Shown one piece after another: positions 36,001 to 45,800 of a stretch of DNA of 64,000 nucleotides. The notes beneath the pieces were generated by a model that was given only the letters and a program-made list of their open reading frames with translations, did no database searches and was not told where the DNA came from. The translations under genes and the position numbers were made by a program. How positions within the stretch are numbered: the stretch's first letter is position 1; each line of letters starts with the position of its first letter. Source of the stretch: Chitinophaga sp. Ak27. Lineage in GTDB: Bacteria; Bacteroidota; Bacteroidia; Chitinophagales; Chitinophagaceae. The stretch covers positions 682,001 through 746,000 of the forward strand of contig NZ_JABAOB010000002.1 in the NCBI RefSeq assembly GCF_012726295.1. Reading direction: 5' to 3'.

Positions 36001-36126
36001 GAATCCAATCCACCGGCCAGTCAGCGGTCATCGCTTGGATTAAGAATACCCGGAGGTTTAGGCCTTGATCAAAACGGGTATCCCGTGATGAAAAATTATT
36101 CCCTCGGTGTTAACGTAACATTTTGA
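33001..36126 (+). CDS. SusC/RagA-type TonB-linked outer-membrane receptor
   Basis: I choose the ATG at 33001 because a clean signal peptide starts there (MGGIVKFTIATMLAICSALT then LSYGQ); the frame is open from 32842 but the extra 53 residues are not signal-like. The product of 1041 residues has a carboxypeptidase-regulatory-like domain (NVSGTVKEPGGAPLPGAS), a plug with LMVRGRNSISG, PLIVVDGLIY and SIDLLKDASAAAVYG, and a barrel ending in SLGVNVTF. It forms the import pore with the SusD protein 22 bases downstream. No sugar-degrading enzyme is linked, so the glycan is unknown. A LacI-type operator lies upstream. Confidence 0.95.
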   Translation: MGGIVKFTIATMLAICSALTLSYGQQNTGNVSGTVKEPGGAPLPGASIEAVSNGNRVKVAISDGAGKFVFTNLPVGNYTFKLSMIGYDTKSFTGYKIASGQNPDISFALSSTVSELSSVVVIGYGTRKRQDVTGAIAKADLQVQKQSPNANVMSSLRGTVPGLTVGQVTKAGSDPVLMVRGRNSISGTTSPLIVVDGLIYRGPITSISPSDIASIDLLKDASAAAVYGSQASNGVVLITTKSGAGGVDKISVDYSGSYSIQEMTQKDMRPASGAQYIQKLGDWYLSESRDPNDMTKMNPSWDPTTKLGSVEADNYKNGYEANWWDLMTNPRPRIQNHNIGLSGRSKKIRFYLGYGYFDQVNLIKNDNYRRNSIRINLEAKPADWLTVGAQTGLSINDYSGVSPNFSDIMFLKPYTLPFDPKTGKMLEFYAQTTTPTALEILRRSKDLERNLNMIGNFFVSVDIPYVKGLNYRINFGNNYIYSNRFNYDAPNVEATAYKTYMTDYFLTIDNILTYKRDFGKHGVDLTLLYGAEKNKHDGTSTSAGGITNGVLYYNRLDVGDPSRLTVSNDGSILPWQEQALYQMARLSYSFDKKYILTGTVRRDGFSGFSATNKWAVFPSLAFAWRLKEESFLKSVDAVNDLKLRLSYGSTGNRTVGRYQTLSQMNVGLSNGYLYGTSGGAQLGSYLSQLPNTNLKWETTHSFNTGVDFTLFNNRLFGSLDLYFSNSENLLNTRATPTITGFNSFLINIGKIQNRGQELNITGVPVTTKNFKWEVTANFFRNRNKVLDIDGTKANLINGGDPILSYFIGQPYGVVYDYKITGMYQLGEVIPTSLAAQGFKAGQYKIEDVNGDGQITTADKQILGRLDPSYSLGISNNFQYKSFQLKLFINTIQGGKNGYLGAPGIMLQNPDNIRNNNGFVYDYWTPNNPNARYRSIAAYVATLGENFGPYLSRSFIRLQDVTLTYSLPKGILSRLKVVKAASIYLNAQNLLTITKWDGWDPESNPPASQRSSLGLRIPGGLGLDQNGYPVMKNYSLGVNVTF

Positions 36127-36148
36127 TGTTTTCCATCCTAAACTTTCA

Positions 36149-37855
36149 ATGATGAAACCAATAACTATTATATACCTGCTTTGCCTCAGCGCCCTGTTCT
36201 CTTCCTGCAGTAAGCACTTCCTGGATGAAGAGCCGCTGTCGATCTATACTCCCGATAATTCACTCCAGACGGCTACCCAGTTTCAGCAGGCCACCAACAA
36301 CCTGTACAATGGACTTAGGAATATCTATATGGGAAATATGAACCTGGATTCCTATTTTGGATTGTACTATGCTACCGACTTCGCATTTAACGGTACCGAT
36401 TATGATCCTGCTGCAAAGTTGAATGCCTATAAGGCTACCATGGTGCCCACTTATTTTATTCCACAAACCATCTGGACGGCATACTATAAAATCATTACCA
36501 ATGCTAACCTGATCATCAACCAGGCGACTAAATCCACGCAACTAGCCGATGCCGATAAAAGCAGCTTTCTTGGTCAGGCATTATTCTTCAGGGCTTATGC
36601 CTACAAGGTGCTGGCCAATTTATATGGAGGCGTGCCTATAGAGCTGAATCAGCTGGCTGCACCTCGTTACGATTATGTACGCGCAAGCCGCGACTCCGTA
36701 TACCAGCAATGTAAAACAGACCTGCAACAGGCCATCGGGTTACTGTCCGACATCAACAAGGTACCGGATGGAGCTATAAATAAACAAATCGCCCAACACA
36801 TGCTGGCAGAAGTGCTGATTTCGTTAAAAGACTATGACGGCGCTATTGCAAGCGCCTCCGAAGTAATTAATTTTTCAGGACTGTCATTAATGACCAACCG
36901 GTTTGGAAGAAGAGCCAACTTACCCGGAGACGTTTACAGGGATTTGTTTGAGTACAACAACCAGAACTATAGTACCGGGAATCATGAAGGGTTGCTGGTG
37001 ATACAATCTACCCTGAATAATTCTTCCTCCGTAGGCGATCAAACCGCATGGGCCGTGGTACCTAGCTTAACAGGCGTAAGAATTGTTGAATCAACTACCA
37101 ATACCAAAATTCCAATACTGTTCAATTCCAAGTTTGTAGACAGTGTTTCTTCCAATGGTATTGGCTGGATTCGCCCTACGTCTCATTTCTTTTATGAGAT
37201 ATGGACGCCGGGTGATATCCGCAACTCTTCCTATAACATCATCCGGGATATCCGGATCTCCGGCGTACCGGCCAATTCACCCGATTATGGAAAATGGTAT
37301 GTGAAAGATGGTTATAAAGACAAAGTAAAACCGGCCGATTTCCGCGACACCATTCGTAATTTCTACCCCGTGATCCGGAAAACTTCTCCCTCTGCAGGCG
37401 ACTTTGTTTCGGTAGCGGGTCCAGCAATCCTTACCAACGTTACCAATCCATTTGGAGGATTTTTGTTAAATGGCGCCTCCCGGCTATTTATGCAGAAGTA
37501 TGTGGCACGAGTCGCAGAAACCTACCTGTTAAGAGCAGAAGCCTATCTGGGAAAAGGGGCAGTGCAACAGGCAACCGATGATGTGAATGTTATACGCAGC
37601 AGGGCGCAAACAACGCCGGCCACTGCAGCGGAAATGAACCTGGACTATATCCTGGATGAGCGCCTGCGGGAATTGTATATGGAAGAGTTCAGGGCAGTAA
37701 CCCTTACCCGCCTGGGTAAACTATATGAACGGGATAAAAAGTACAATCCGAAGTCGGGGCTCACGATTGAAGCATTTCATAATCTGTGGCCTATCCCATC
37801 TACCGAAATAACACAAAATACCGGCGCCGTGCTGGAACAGAACCAAGGGTATTAG
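36149..37855 (+). CDS. SusD/RagB-type surface glycan-binding lipoprotein
   Basis: The 568-residue protein has a lipoprotein signal with lipobox FSSC, the N-terminal SusD pattern (HFLDEEPLSIYTPDN), the helical TPR-like SusD core (GQALFFRAYAYKVLANLYGGVPI) and the family C-terminus (LDERLRELYMEEFRAVTLTR; LWPIPSTEITQN). It should form the lid over the SusC barrel encoded just upstream. The pair is not followed by enzymes, so the binding substrate is unknown. Confidence 0.95.
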   Translation: MMKPITIIYLLCLSALFSSCSKHFLDEEPLSIYTPDNSLQTATQFQQATNNLYNGLRNIYMGNMNLDSYFGLYYATDFAFNGTDYDPAAKLNAYKATMVPTYFIPQTIWTAYYKIITNANLIINQATKSTQLADADKSSFLGQALFFRAYAYKVLANLYGGVPIELNQLAAPRYDYVRASRDSVYQQCKTDLQQAIGLLSDINKVPDGAINKQIAQHMLAEVLISLKDYDGAIASASEVINFSGLSLMTNRFGRRANLPGDVYRDLFEYNNQNYSTGNHEGLLVIQSTLNNSSSVGDQTAWAVVPSLTGVRIVESTTNTKIPILFNSKFVDSVSSNGIGWIRPTSHFFYEIWTPGDIRNSSYNIIRDIRISGVPANSPDYGKWYVKDGYKDKVKPADFRDTIRNFYPVIRKTSPSAGDFVSVAGPAILTNVTNPFGGFLLNGASRLFMQKYVARVAETYLLRAEAYLGKGAVQQATDDVNVIRSRAQTTPATAAEMNLDYILDERLRELYMEEFRAVTLTRLGKLYERDKKYNPKSGLTIEAFHNLWPIPSTEITQNTGAVLEQNQGY

Positions 37856-37878
37856 TGGATCAGTAATGCTGTTGTAAT

Positions 37879-37915
37879 AGTTCCGATTTGATCTGATGAG
37901 GATTGAATCGGAACT
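37879..37915. repeat. Inverted repeat after the SusD gene
   Basis: AGTTCCGATT (37879-37888) and AATCGGAACT (37906-37915) are perfect inverted arms around a 17-base loop, 24 bases after the SusD stop. There is no T-run, so it may stabilise the mRNA end rather than terminate by itself. Confidence 0.4.
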
Positions 37916-38024
37916 GTTGCGTGATATTGCCTGGCAAATAGATCATCCCTATATTTGCTCCCACTGATATGCTGCGCCGTCGGCGCTGCTTATACACCCA
38001 TAACTGGTTTACATCAACAGCACC

Positions 38025-40196
38025 ATGTTTAAGACACTCAGCACGATATTATTATTAAGCCTGGTCCAGGTATGCCTGGCACAAAATAAGTTCACCGCTT
38101 TTATAAAAGAAGCTGATAACAAAGCGCCCCTGCCAGGAGCTACCGCCCTGCTTGCAGGTACCGGCAAAGGTGCTAAGGCAGACCATAATGGGGTTGTTAC
38201 GATTACGGGTATTCCCAATGGCAGGCAGGTGATTACCTGCAGCTATATCGGATACCAGGAGAGAACCGATACTTTTTCTTTCCCATTATCTTCCGATACC
38301 ATCACCATTTACCTGGAACGTGCCGGGGAAGAAATGGAGGAAGTGGTCATCTCCTCTACCCGCAGTAATCGGAGTATCCGGGATATACCTACCCGCGTTG
38401 AATTTATAGCCGGAGAGGAACTGGAAGAGAAGGGGAACATGAAGCCGGGCGATATACGTATGATGCTCAACGAAAGCACGGGTATTCAAACGCAACAGGT
38501 ATCTGCCACATCGGCTAATTCCAGTATCCGTATCCAGGGCCTCGATGGCCGGTATACACAACTCCTTAAAGATGGGTTTCCCCTGTATGCAGGCTTTTCC
38601 GGCGGCCTGGGACTACTGCAAACACCTCCGCTGGATCTGAAACAAGTGGAGGTGATCAAGGGCGCTGCGTCTACTTTGTACGGTGGTGGCGCCATTGCGG
38701 GCCTGGTGAACCTGGTATCAAAAGTTCCCACCGAAGAGCGGGACCTGCGGTTGCTTATCAATGGAACCTCTGCTGGAGGACTGGACCTCAACGGGTTTTA
38801 TGGCCAGCGGTTCAGCAAAGTGGGCTTGACCGTTTTAGCATCGCGCAATAGCAATAGAGCTTATGATCCATCCCGCACCGGGTTTACTGCCATACCAAAA
38901 TTTGAACGGTATGTATTCAACCCGAAGCTGTTTGTCTATTTCAGTCCGAAAACACAGATGAGCCTGGGTGTTAACTACGTTACGGAAGACAGGACCGGCG
39001 GCGATATCCTGTATATTAAAGGCCGCGGCGATAGTACGCACAGTTACTATGAGAAAAATAAAAGCGACCGCTTCTCCACTCAATTCTCATTCAATCATGA
39101 TTTCAGACAGGGCAGTAGCATCACCGTTAAAAATTCCGTCAGCAACTTCAAACGAACCATCTCCATTCCGGGTTATACATTTGATGGACAGCAATGGTCT
39201 ACTTACACAGAAGCCAACTATCATCGGCAACAGGAGAACATGGATTGGATAGCCGGCATTAACGCATATACCGATAATTTTAAAGAACGGCCGACGGATA
39301 CACTGCCCCAGCGCAATTACCAGCAAAGTACGTTGGGCGCTTTTGTGCAAAATACCTGGAAGGCCAGCGATTGGCTGCAGGTGGAAACAGGCCTGCGTGG
39401 CGATTATGTAATCGACTACGGCCTGGTGTTGCTTCCCCGTATTTCTGCCCTGTTTAAGATCTCCCCGGAATGGTCTTCCCGGATAGGTGGGGGGCTGGGT
39501 TATAAAACGCCTACTATATTTACGGAAGAAACGGAACGTATACAGTATAAATCCGTACTGCCTGTTGATGCTGGTGTCAATAAGCTGGAGCGGTCTTATG
39601 GCGTCAATTTCGACCTGAACTACAAGACATCCCTGTTTGATGATAAAGTGAGTTTCAGTATTAACCAGCTATTCTTTTATACCCGTATCAATCGCCCGCT
39701 ATTGCTCAGGGTAGCGCCCGGAAATCTCTATCGGTTGGAGAATGTGGAAGGATTTATTGATAGCAAAGGCTGGGAAACGAATGTCAAATTGGGGTATGGC
39801 GACTTTAAACTGTTTATCGGCTATACTTTCACCGATGCCCGGTTGAATGATAATGGCATCATCCGCGACAATCCGCTTACGGCGCGTCACCGGCTGAATA
39901 ATGTACTGATGTATGAAAAGGAAGAAAAGTGGAAAGTAGGGCTGGAAGCCTACTACTACAGCAAGCAGTCGCTTACCGATGGCAACACCGGTAAACCTTA
40001 CTGGATATGTGGATTTATGGCAGAAAAACTTTGGGAGAAATTTTCCCTGTTCGTGAACTTTGAAAATTATCTCGATACCCGGCAAACCCGTTTTGATACT
40101 ATCTATACCGGTACTGTAACACATCCGGTGTTCAGGGATATTTACGCCCCGCTGGATGGACTTGTGGTCAACGGCGGGTTGAAATTGAAATTATAG
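38025..40196 (+). CDS. TonB-dependent receptor (siderophore/cobalamin type, non-SusC)
   Basis: The 723-residue protein has a signal peptide (MFKTLSTILLLSLVQVCLAQ), a carboxypeptidase-regulatory-like domain (APLPGATALLAGTGKGA), a plug (RSIRDIPTRVEFIAGEE, LNESTGIQTQQV, SSIRIQGLDGRY, VEVIKGAASTLYGGGAIAG) and a 22-strand-type barrel ending GLVVNGGLKLKL. Its length and plug match receptors for siderophores, metals or vitamins rather than glycan SusC proteins. No SusD follows; a Crp/Fnr regulator and a membrane protein lie downstream on the same strand. Confidence 0.9.
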   Translation: MFKTLSTILLLSLVQVCLAQNKFTAFIKEADNKAPLPGATALLAGTGKGAKADHNGVVTITGIPNGRQVITCSYIGYQERTDTFSFPLSSDTITIYLERAGEEMEEVVISSTRSNRSIRDIPTRVEFIAGEELEEKGNMKPGDIRMMLNESTGIQTQQVSATSANSSIRIQGLDGRYTQLLKDGFPLYAGFSGGLGLLQTPPLDLKQVEVIKGAASTLYGGGAIAGLVNLVSKVPTEERDLRLLINGTSAGGLDLNGFYGQRFSKVGLTVLASRNSNRAYDPSRTGFTAIPKFERYVFNPKLFVYFSPKTQMSLGVNYVTEDRTGGDILYIKGRGDSTHSYYEKNKSDRFSTQFSFNHDFRQGSSITVKNSVSNFKRTISIPGYTFDGQQWSTYTEANYHRQQENMDWIAGINAYTDNFKERPTDTLPQRNYQQSTLGAFVQNTWKASDWLQVETGLRGDYVIDYGLVLLPRISALFKISPEWSSRIGGGLGYKTPTIFTEETERIQYKSVLPVDAGVNKLERSYGVNFDLNYKTSLFDDKVSFSINQLFFYTRINRPLLLRVAPGNLYRLENVEGFIDSKGWETNVKLGYGDFKLFIGYTFTDARLNDNGIIRDNPLTARHRLNNVLMYEKEEKWKVGLEAYYYSKQSLTDGNTGKPYWICGFMAEKLWEKFSLFVNFENYLDTRQTRFDTIYTGTVTHPVFRDIYAPLDGLVVNGGLKLKL

Positions 40197-40286
40197 CGGG
40201 ATATCTGGTGCAGCCTTACTTGCCGTAAATTCAGTATCTTTTATCTATCAATTGAATCCTGGTCGACAGCTAACACACACCCAAAA

Positions 40287-40868
40287 ATGGATAAGGATAA
40301 TTTAATGCAGTTTGTCCGGAAAATCTTACCCATGAGCCGGGACAAAGCCGAGCAGTTGGTGGAAAAGTTCCAGCCGATGAAAATCGGCAGGAGCGAGTAT
40401 CTGCTAAAAGCAGGCAAGGTATGCAGCGAAACACATTTTATAGAGAGTGGTACACTCAGGGCTTATACGTACGACCTTGACGGTAATGAGGTGACCACCG
40501 CATTTTATTTGAAACATACTTTTGCGGCCGACCTGCTTTCCTTCTTTAAAAGGAATCCTGCAAAGGAGTATATCCAGGCAGTCACCGACTGTGAAACCTG
40601 GTACCTGACCTATGAAGATATGCAGGCCAACTTCCACAATATCCCTGAGTTCCGTGAGTACGGCCGGCTGAACATCGTGGAACAGTACAGCCAGTTAAAG
40701 GAAAGAATGTTGTCGATGCTACAGGAAACGGCGGAGCAGCGCTATAGCCATTTGATCAGCTCGAACCCGGAAATCTTTCAGGAGGTGCCTTTAAAATATA
40801 TCGCCTCTTATCTAGGCATCGCGGATACTTCATTGAGCCGGATAAGAAAGGAGTTTGCCAAAAAATAA
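40287..40868 (+). CDS. Crp/Fnr-family transcriptional regulator
   Basis: The 193-residue protein has a cNMP-binding-like barrel (FIESGTLRAYTYDLDGNEVTTAF) and a C-terminal helix-turn-helix (LKYIASYLGIADTSLSRIRKEF). Like the regulator at 7423-7992 it belongs to the short Bacteroidota type without an obvious cAMP pocket. It is 90 bases downstream of the TonB receptor and 82 bases upstream of the membrane protein gene, and could control either. Confidence 0.9.
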   Translation: MDKDNLMQFVRKILPMSRDKAEQLVEKFQPMKIGRSEYLLKAGKVCSETHFIESGTLRAYTYDLDGNEVTTAFYLKHTFAADLLSFFKRNPAKEYIQAVTDCETWYLTYEDMQANFHNIPEFREYGRLNIVEQYSQLKERMLSMLQETAEQRYSHLISSNPEIFQEVPLKYIASYLGIADTSLSRIRKEFAKK

Positions 40869-40950
40869 CGACCGCCTGATTTCTTGACATTTGCGAAGTA
40901 GAAGCCGGGATATTTGATTTTCCTTTGTCTTATCATTAAAACGATGTCAA

Positions 40951-41706
40951 ATGGAAACTTATGTATCGGCCATGCCGCTTTGGGCCATAGTACTATTTAT
41001 TGCAGGTTTTCTCTACTCCATTATCTTTATTAGCAAACCGGTGAAACAGGCGGCGCTGAATGCCGGTATGACGCCGCGAAAAGCAAAAAATATCCAGCTC
41101 GGTATTATTATCTTCTATGTAGCCTATCTTAGTTATGTGTCGGTATTCGCCCTACTGGGCGTGTTTGATGTGGATGCCATACCGCTTAAAGTAATGGTGT
41201 GGGCAGGTTTTCCGCTGATGGCCATCCTGTTTGGTTTTATTGGCAATACCCGGTTATTTAAAATATTGCTTCGCGCCATTACCCTGGAATCGCTCATTGC
41301 AGTTCATGTATTCCGGGTCCTTGGTATCTTCTTTATTATGCTATACGGGTATCACCTGCTGCCGCCGAAATTTGCTTTTTCGGCCGACCTAGGGGATCTC
41401 ATTACGGCTATCTTAGCCTTGCCGGTGGCCAGGATGGTGGCCAATAAACATCCCTGGCGGAAGGCTGCTGTATATGCCTGGAATATTTTTGGTATACTGG
41501 ATATCGTCAACCTCCTGACAGTGGCTGTTTTGATTGGGGCCAATGGCAACCTCCGGGAAATGACCATCTTCCCGTTTGTTTGGTTTCCGGCTTTTGCGCC
41601 GGCTACCATTTTATTTTTGCATACGGTGGTTTTCCGGAAATTATATATGCTCGAGCAGGAGCAGCCTGGATATTTTAACGCCCGTTTAGCGCCTTTGAGG
41701 GAATAA
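40951..41706 (+). CDS. Integral membrane protein of unknown function
   Basis: The 251-residue protein has about seven hydrophobic segments (WAIVLFIAGFLYSIIFI, LGIIIFYVAYLSYVSVFALL, VMVWAGFPLMAILFGFIG, IAVHVFRVLGIFFIMLYGYH, LGDLITAILALPVARMV, AVYAWNIFGILDIVNLLTVAV, FVWFPAFAPATILFLHTVVF). I do not recognise the family. The conserved-looking HVFRVLG and DLITA/DLGD segments may be functional. It is in the same direction as, and close to, the Crp/Fnr gene. Confidence 0.75.
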   Translation: METYVSAMPLWAIVLFIAGFLYSIIFISKPVKQAALNAGMTPRKAKNIQLGIIIFYVAYLSYVSVFALLGVFDVDAIPLKVMVWAGFPLMAILFGFIGNTRLFKILLRAITLESLIAVHVFRVLGIFFIMLYGYHLLPPKFAFSADLGDLITAILALPVARMVANKHPWRKAAVYAWNIFGILDIVNLLTVAVLIGANGNLREMTIFPFVWFPAFAPATILFLHTVVFRKLYMLEQEQPGYFNARLAPLRE

Positions 41707-41785
41707 TGATCTAAAGAAGGACCTTTCCTTGCGAAGGGCATCCCCATCATTGCAGGCATGAACGATTTATAATTCGACTAACCAA

Positions 41786-41816
41786 TACCCTGATCTCCGT
41801 GTCAGGGTATTTCGTT
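41786..41816 (+). terminator. Probable terminator before the GntR gene
   Basis: TACCCTGA (41786-41793) pairs with TCAGGGTA (41802-41809), followed by TTTCGTTT. The stem is only eight pairs and the T-tract is broken by CG. Confidence 0.5.
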
Positions 41817-41912
41817 TAAATACATTTTATCCCGCCCTTTACCGGAAGCTTCTTTATTTTATTTAAAACGGCCTGCTTTTGAAAATCTCCCCAATTATGT
41901 AAATTTGTTCAA

Positions 41913-41923
41913 TTGTAGTACAA
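41913..41923. promoter_or_regulatory. GntR/FCD-type operator at the regulator's own start
   Basis: TTGTAGTACAA is a perfect 11-base palindrome around a central G and fits the TnGTnnnACnA pattern of FCD-type GntR operators. It ends two bases before the ATG of the GntR gene, suggesting autorepression. A related site lies at 42736-42746 in front of the sialic acid operon. Confidence 0.6.
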
Positions 41924-41925
41924 AA

Positions 41926-42624
41926 ATGAAATCAATGGTCAACGGTATTAAGCCGATCGCTTCCAGATCCATGGCGGAAAGGGTAGAAGCCAGTCTGCGT
42001 GAATATTTTGCAAAGGAAAATTTTAAGCCGGGCGATCCCCTGCCAACGGAGCTGGAATTGGCTGCAGCGCTGGGCGTTAGCCGGAATGTGGTACGGGAGG
42101 CGCTCAGCCGGTTTAAAATGCTGGGAATCATTGAAACAAAGAAAAAGACCGGCATGGTCATCTCAAATCCGGATATCGTGGGCACTTTTGAAAAGGTGCT
42201 GACACCCGAGATCATGGACGAATCTACGTTACAGGACCTGTTTGAATTACGGCTGGTGCTGGAAATGGGTATTGCCGATTTACTGTTTCTCCGTAAAACA
42301 CCGGCCGACCTGGATGAACTGGATGAGATCGTGGCACGGGAAGTGAAGGACAAGAACTTCCGTATCGGCAATGAAATTGCCTTCCATGGTAAGTTATATG
42401 AAATGACAGGGAATGAAACGATGAAACGTTTTCAGAATCTTCTGTTGCCGGTTTTCGGCTACGTGATGAAATTGGAAAATAGGAAAGGCGTTTCGGGCAA
42501 GGTTTCTCACCAGGACCTGGTTAAAATACTACGCAAAGGCACCGTGAAGGACTTCAAGGAAGGAATGCAGGCGCACCTGCAGCCGCACCTCGACCGGTTG
42601 CAACAGCAGAAAAGCAAACGCTGA
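41926..42624 (+). CDS. GntR-family (FCD subfamily) regulator, probable sialic acid repressor
   Basis: The ATG at 41926 is preferred over the TTG at 41905, which would put the operator inside the gene. The 232-residue protein has a winged helix-turn-helix (LPTELELAAALGVSRNVVREAL, RFKMLGIIETKKKTGMVI) and an all-helical FCD ligand domain with the metal-binding Asp/His pattern (ELRLVLEMG, NEIAFHGKLYEMTGN). FCD regulators answer to sugar acids and related metabolites, and NanR of E. coli is one. The next operon is a complete-looking sialic acid uptake and cleavage set, and matching operators occur in front of both units. I infer a NanR-like role; this is not proven by sequence alone. Confidence 0.9.
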   Translation: MKSMVNGIKPIASRSMAERVEASLREYFAKENFKPGDPLPTELELAAALGVSRNVVREALSRFKMLGIIETKKKTGMVISNPDIVGTFEKVLTPEIMDESTLQDLFELRLVLEMGIADLLFLRKTPADLDELDEIVAREVKDKNFRIGNEIAFHGKLYEMTGNETMKRFQNLLLPVFGYVMKLENRKGVSGKVSHQDLVKILRKGTVKDFKEGMQAHLQPHLDRLQQQKSKR

Positions 42625-42650
42625 GTTCTCGTGCTATAAACGATATTGAC

Positions 42651-42678
42651 AGCGGCGCAAGAAGCGCCGCTTTTTTTT
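42651..42678 (+). terminator. Strong terminator after the GntR gene
   Basis: AGCGGCGC (42651-42658) pairs with GCGCCGCT (42664-42671) with a short loop and is followed by eight T residues (42671-42678). The regulator and the operon are therefore separate transcripts. Confidence 0.92.
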
Positions 42679-42703
42679 GCTCCGAAAATTTCTCCCGAAA
42701 TAT

Positions 42704-42746
42704 TTTGAAATCAAAAAACAATTCCTACATTTATTATGTAGAACAT
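42704..42746 (+). promoter_or_regulatory. Promoter and overlapping GntR operator of the sialic acid operon
   Basis: TTTG at 42704-42707 and TACATTTA at 42726-42733, 18 bases apart, match the Bacteroidota -33/-7 promoter pattern (TTTG, TAnnTTTG) with one mismatch. Directly after, ATGTAGAACAT (42736-42746) has the GTnnnAC core of a GntR operator with one asymmetric pair, lying where transcription should start. Binding there would block the polymerase. The SusC ATG is 126 bases further on. Confidence 0.55.
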
Positions 42747-42871
42747 AACTACTAATACTATTTTTACGTTATGAATTAACTGGGATTCCACGTTCAGGAA
42801 TAATGCGCGTCTGCGCATATCTGTTCCTGTGGTGAAAAAAGGACCTATACATCACATTTAAACTCGCGCAA

Positions 42872-45800
42872 ATGAGGTTATTAAAACTTTGTTGCTGCCT
42901 CCTGTTATTATCGGGGGTAAAGGAAAGCTTTGGCCAGAATGGCGGATTTACTGTTACAGGATCCGTAAAAGATGCTACCACGCACGAACCGCTTATAGGA
43001 GTAAGCATAGCGGTAAAAGGAAAAACAGGTACAGGGACCGCTACCGGCGCCGATGGCCACTTTACACTACGGTTACCTTCCGGTAACGACACCCTGTTGT
43101 TCCGGATGATGAACTATTCCGCCAGGGTGGTACCGGTCAACAACCGGCTGTCCATCGACATTACACTGGCCACATCTTCCTCCCAATTAGGAGAAGTACT
43201 GATTGTAGGTTATACGGAACAATCAGTGAAAAAGAATACCGCAGCCATTGCTAAAATGGATGTAGCCGAACTGAAGAACAACCCCAATCCGAATCCCGTG
43301 CAGGCCATGCAGGGCAAGGTGGCAGGGGTATCTATACCTATCAACCAGGGACAACCAGGCATCGGCGCAGCCAACATTATTATTCGTGGTGGTACCAAGC
43401 CCAATGTGTATGGTGCCGGCCTCGGCAACAACAACGGCGCCCAGCTGGGAAGTGTAGAAGGCACCAATCCACTCGTGGTAATAGATGATGTTTTCCGTAC
43501 TATCAACGACGTCAACCCCGATGATATCGAATCCCTGCAGGTAATGAAAGATGCGGCTTCCACCGCTATCTATGGCGCCCGGGGCGCCAACGGCGTTATC
43601 GTGATAAAAACTAAACGGGGAAAACTGAATACTAAATCCACCGTTACGCTCAATCACCGCACCACCTGGGAAACACAAGCCAGGGATTACGATTACCTCA
43701 GTGCAGCCGACTATCTGCGCCTGGCACGTACCACTGTTGCCGCTACCAGCGATGCACTCGACAAGAACAACCTGTTGTATAATGGCGGCTTCTCTGCCGG
43801 CACAAAAAAATTTACCCAAAAAGGCCAGTATGGCAAGAGCACCTATCTCACTGCGCTCTACGACAATATTGTACAGGTAGAAGGGCAGGCCTATGTAGAT
43901 AACCTCCTGGCACACGGTTGGCAAACGATGGACGATCCTATTAACCCGGGAACCAAACTCCTGTTTGCAGATAACCACTACCAGGACATGCTCTGGAACA
44001 CCGGTATCAGCAACACCGATAACGTAACGCTCAGTGGCGGTACCGATAAAGCCGATTATAATTTTTCTATGGGTTATACCAACCAGAAAGGCGTGTTGGT
44101 AGGCACTCGGTACCAACGCTATAATGCACTCGGCAACTTCGGCTACCGTGCATCGGACAACCTCCGCCTCGAATTCATGATCAACTATCAGAACGTGATA
44201 CCCAATTACGTGGATGCTTATCAGAACGACCTGGTACGCGCTATCCGTATCACGCCATTGATCCGTATTTATAAAGATGACGGCAATCCTGCCCCAGGGG
44301 AGCTTTATACCGTGCGTAATCGCTTTCATACGCTGAAATACGACGATACGCGCACCAACACCGAACGACTGGTGAGCCGGGTAGGTGCTGACCTTACCAT
44401 CATAAAAGGATTACACTGGCGCCCGTCTCTTTCCTATATGCTAGAAGATTACACAGAGCTATTCATGCGCAAGGCCACGCCGTCCGATGAAATCCAGCCG
44501 TCTATGCTGCGCTGGAAAGACGACTATACCAACGCCTCCCGGCAGCTGATGCTGGACCAGGTGCTGCAATACGATTTCAACATACATAGTGATCACCACT
44601 TCTCCGCGCTGGCCGGGATGAACTTCACCCGCAATACCAACCACGAAAAAGATATGGGTTCCCAGCGGGCGGCTAACGATTACGTATATACGATAGAAGA
44701 AGACCCCACCACCATCATAAACGGCCAGGTGGTCAGCAACGTGGTCGACTTCCGCACTGGATTGGGGGAAAGCCGCTCAGCCAGCCTTTTCGGGCAGTTT
44801 AGCTACGATTATAAAATGCGTTACCTGCTGGGAGGCTCCCTGCGTTATGACGGGTTTTCCAACTTTGCACCTGGCAATAAATATGCGTTCTTTCCATCTG
44901 TTTCTGCCGGTTGGAACATAGACCAGGAACGCTTCTGGCATAGCCGTAAGGTAAGTAGCCTGAAGTTGCGCGGTAGCTGGGGCGCAGCGGGATTAAGCGG
45001 TCTTAGCATCGCCGATACTTATGGCGATTACAACCCGGCCAGCTATGCGCTCAACTCAGGCATTGTCCGTGCAGGCCTTTCCAATCCCAGGCTCCGCTGG
45101 GAATCTACCGTCACCACCGATATTGCGCTCGATGCAGGATTTTTTAATAATCGCCTGAACCTCTCGCTGGACTATTACAGCAAGCTTACGAAAGACAGGC
45201 TGACCACCAAACCGTTGCCTTCGGAGGCGCCGTTCCCCGATATCACTTATAATAACGGCTCCCTGCGCAACCGGGGGATCGAGGTAGCCGTGGGCGGTAC
45301 TGTCATCAAAACAAAGTCGTTCAGCTGGAACGCCAATTTTACCTTCGCATTCAACAAAACGATCATCACAGATCTACCGGATAATGGTCGCGCTAAAAAC
45401 CGCCAGGGCGGCGATATCATCTACGACAAAGCCGCGGGTAAAGAAGTGGAAGCCGGTGGCCTCGCAGTAGGGGAACGCCCTTATGCCATCTATGGTTACC
45501 ATGTGCTGGGCGTATTTGCAACCGATGAAGAAGCAGCCGCCTGGAATGCCAAAATAAAGGACAACCTGGCTTCTCCGCAGGGTATAAAGGTAGGTAAGCG
45601 CGGAGGTGACTTTATCTTCGAAGACGTTAACAACGATGGCGTAATTGATACAAAGGACCAGGTATTTATCGGTTACCGTAACCCCGATAAAATGGGCGGT
45701 CTCCAGAATACTTTTACCTATAAGGGCATTTCCTTGCGTATTAACATGGACTATGCCCTGGGACATATGATCAGCAATGGTGCATTGGCCCGTTCTATGG

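Noticed and set aside
209..37920. The same 15-base word AATCGGAACTGTTGC occurs at 209-223 and 37906-37920, each beside a stem-loop
   Set aside because: In a 64 kb window a shared 15-base word on either strand is expected a few times by chance, and the surrounding sequences do not match.
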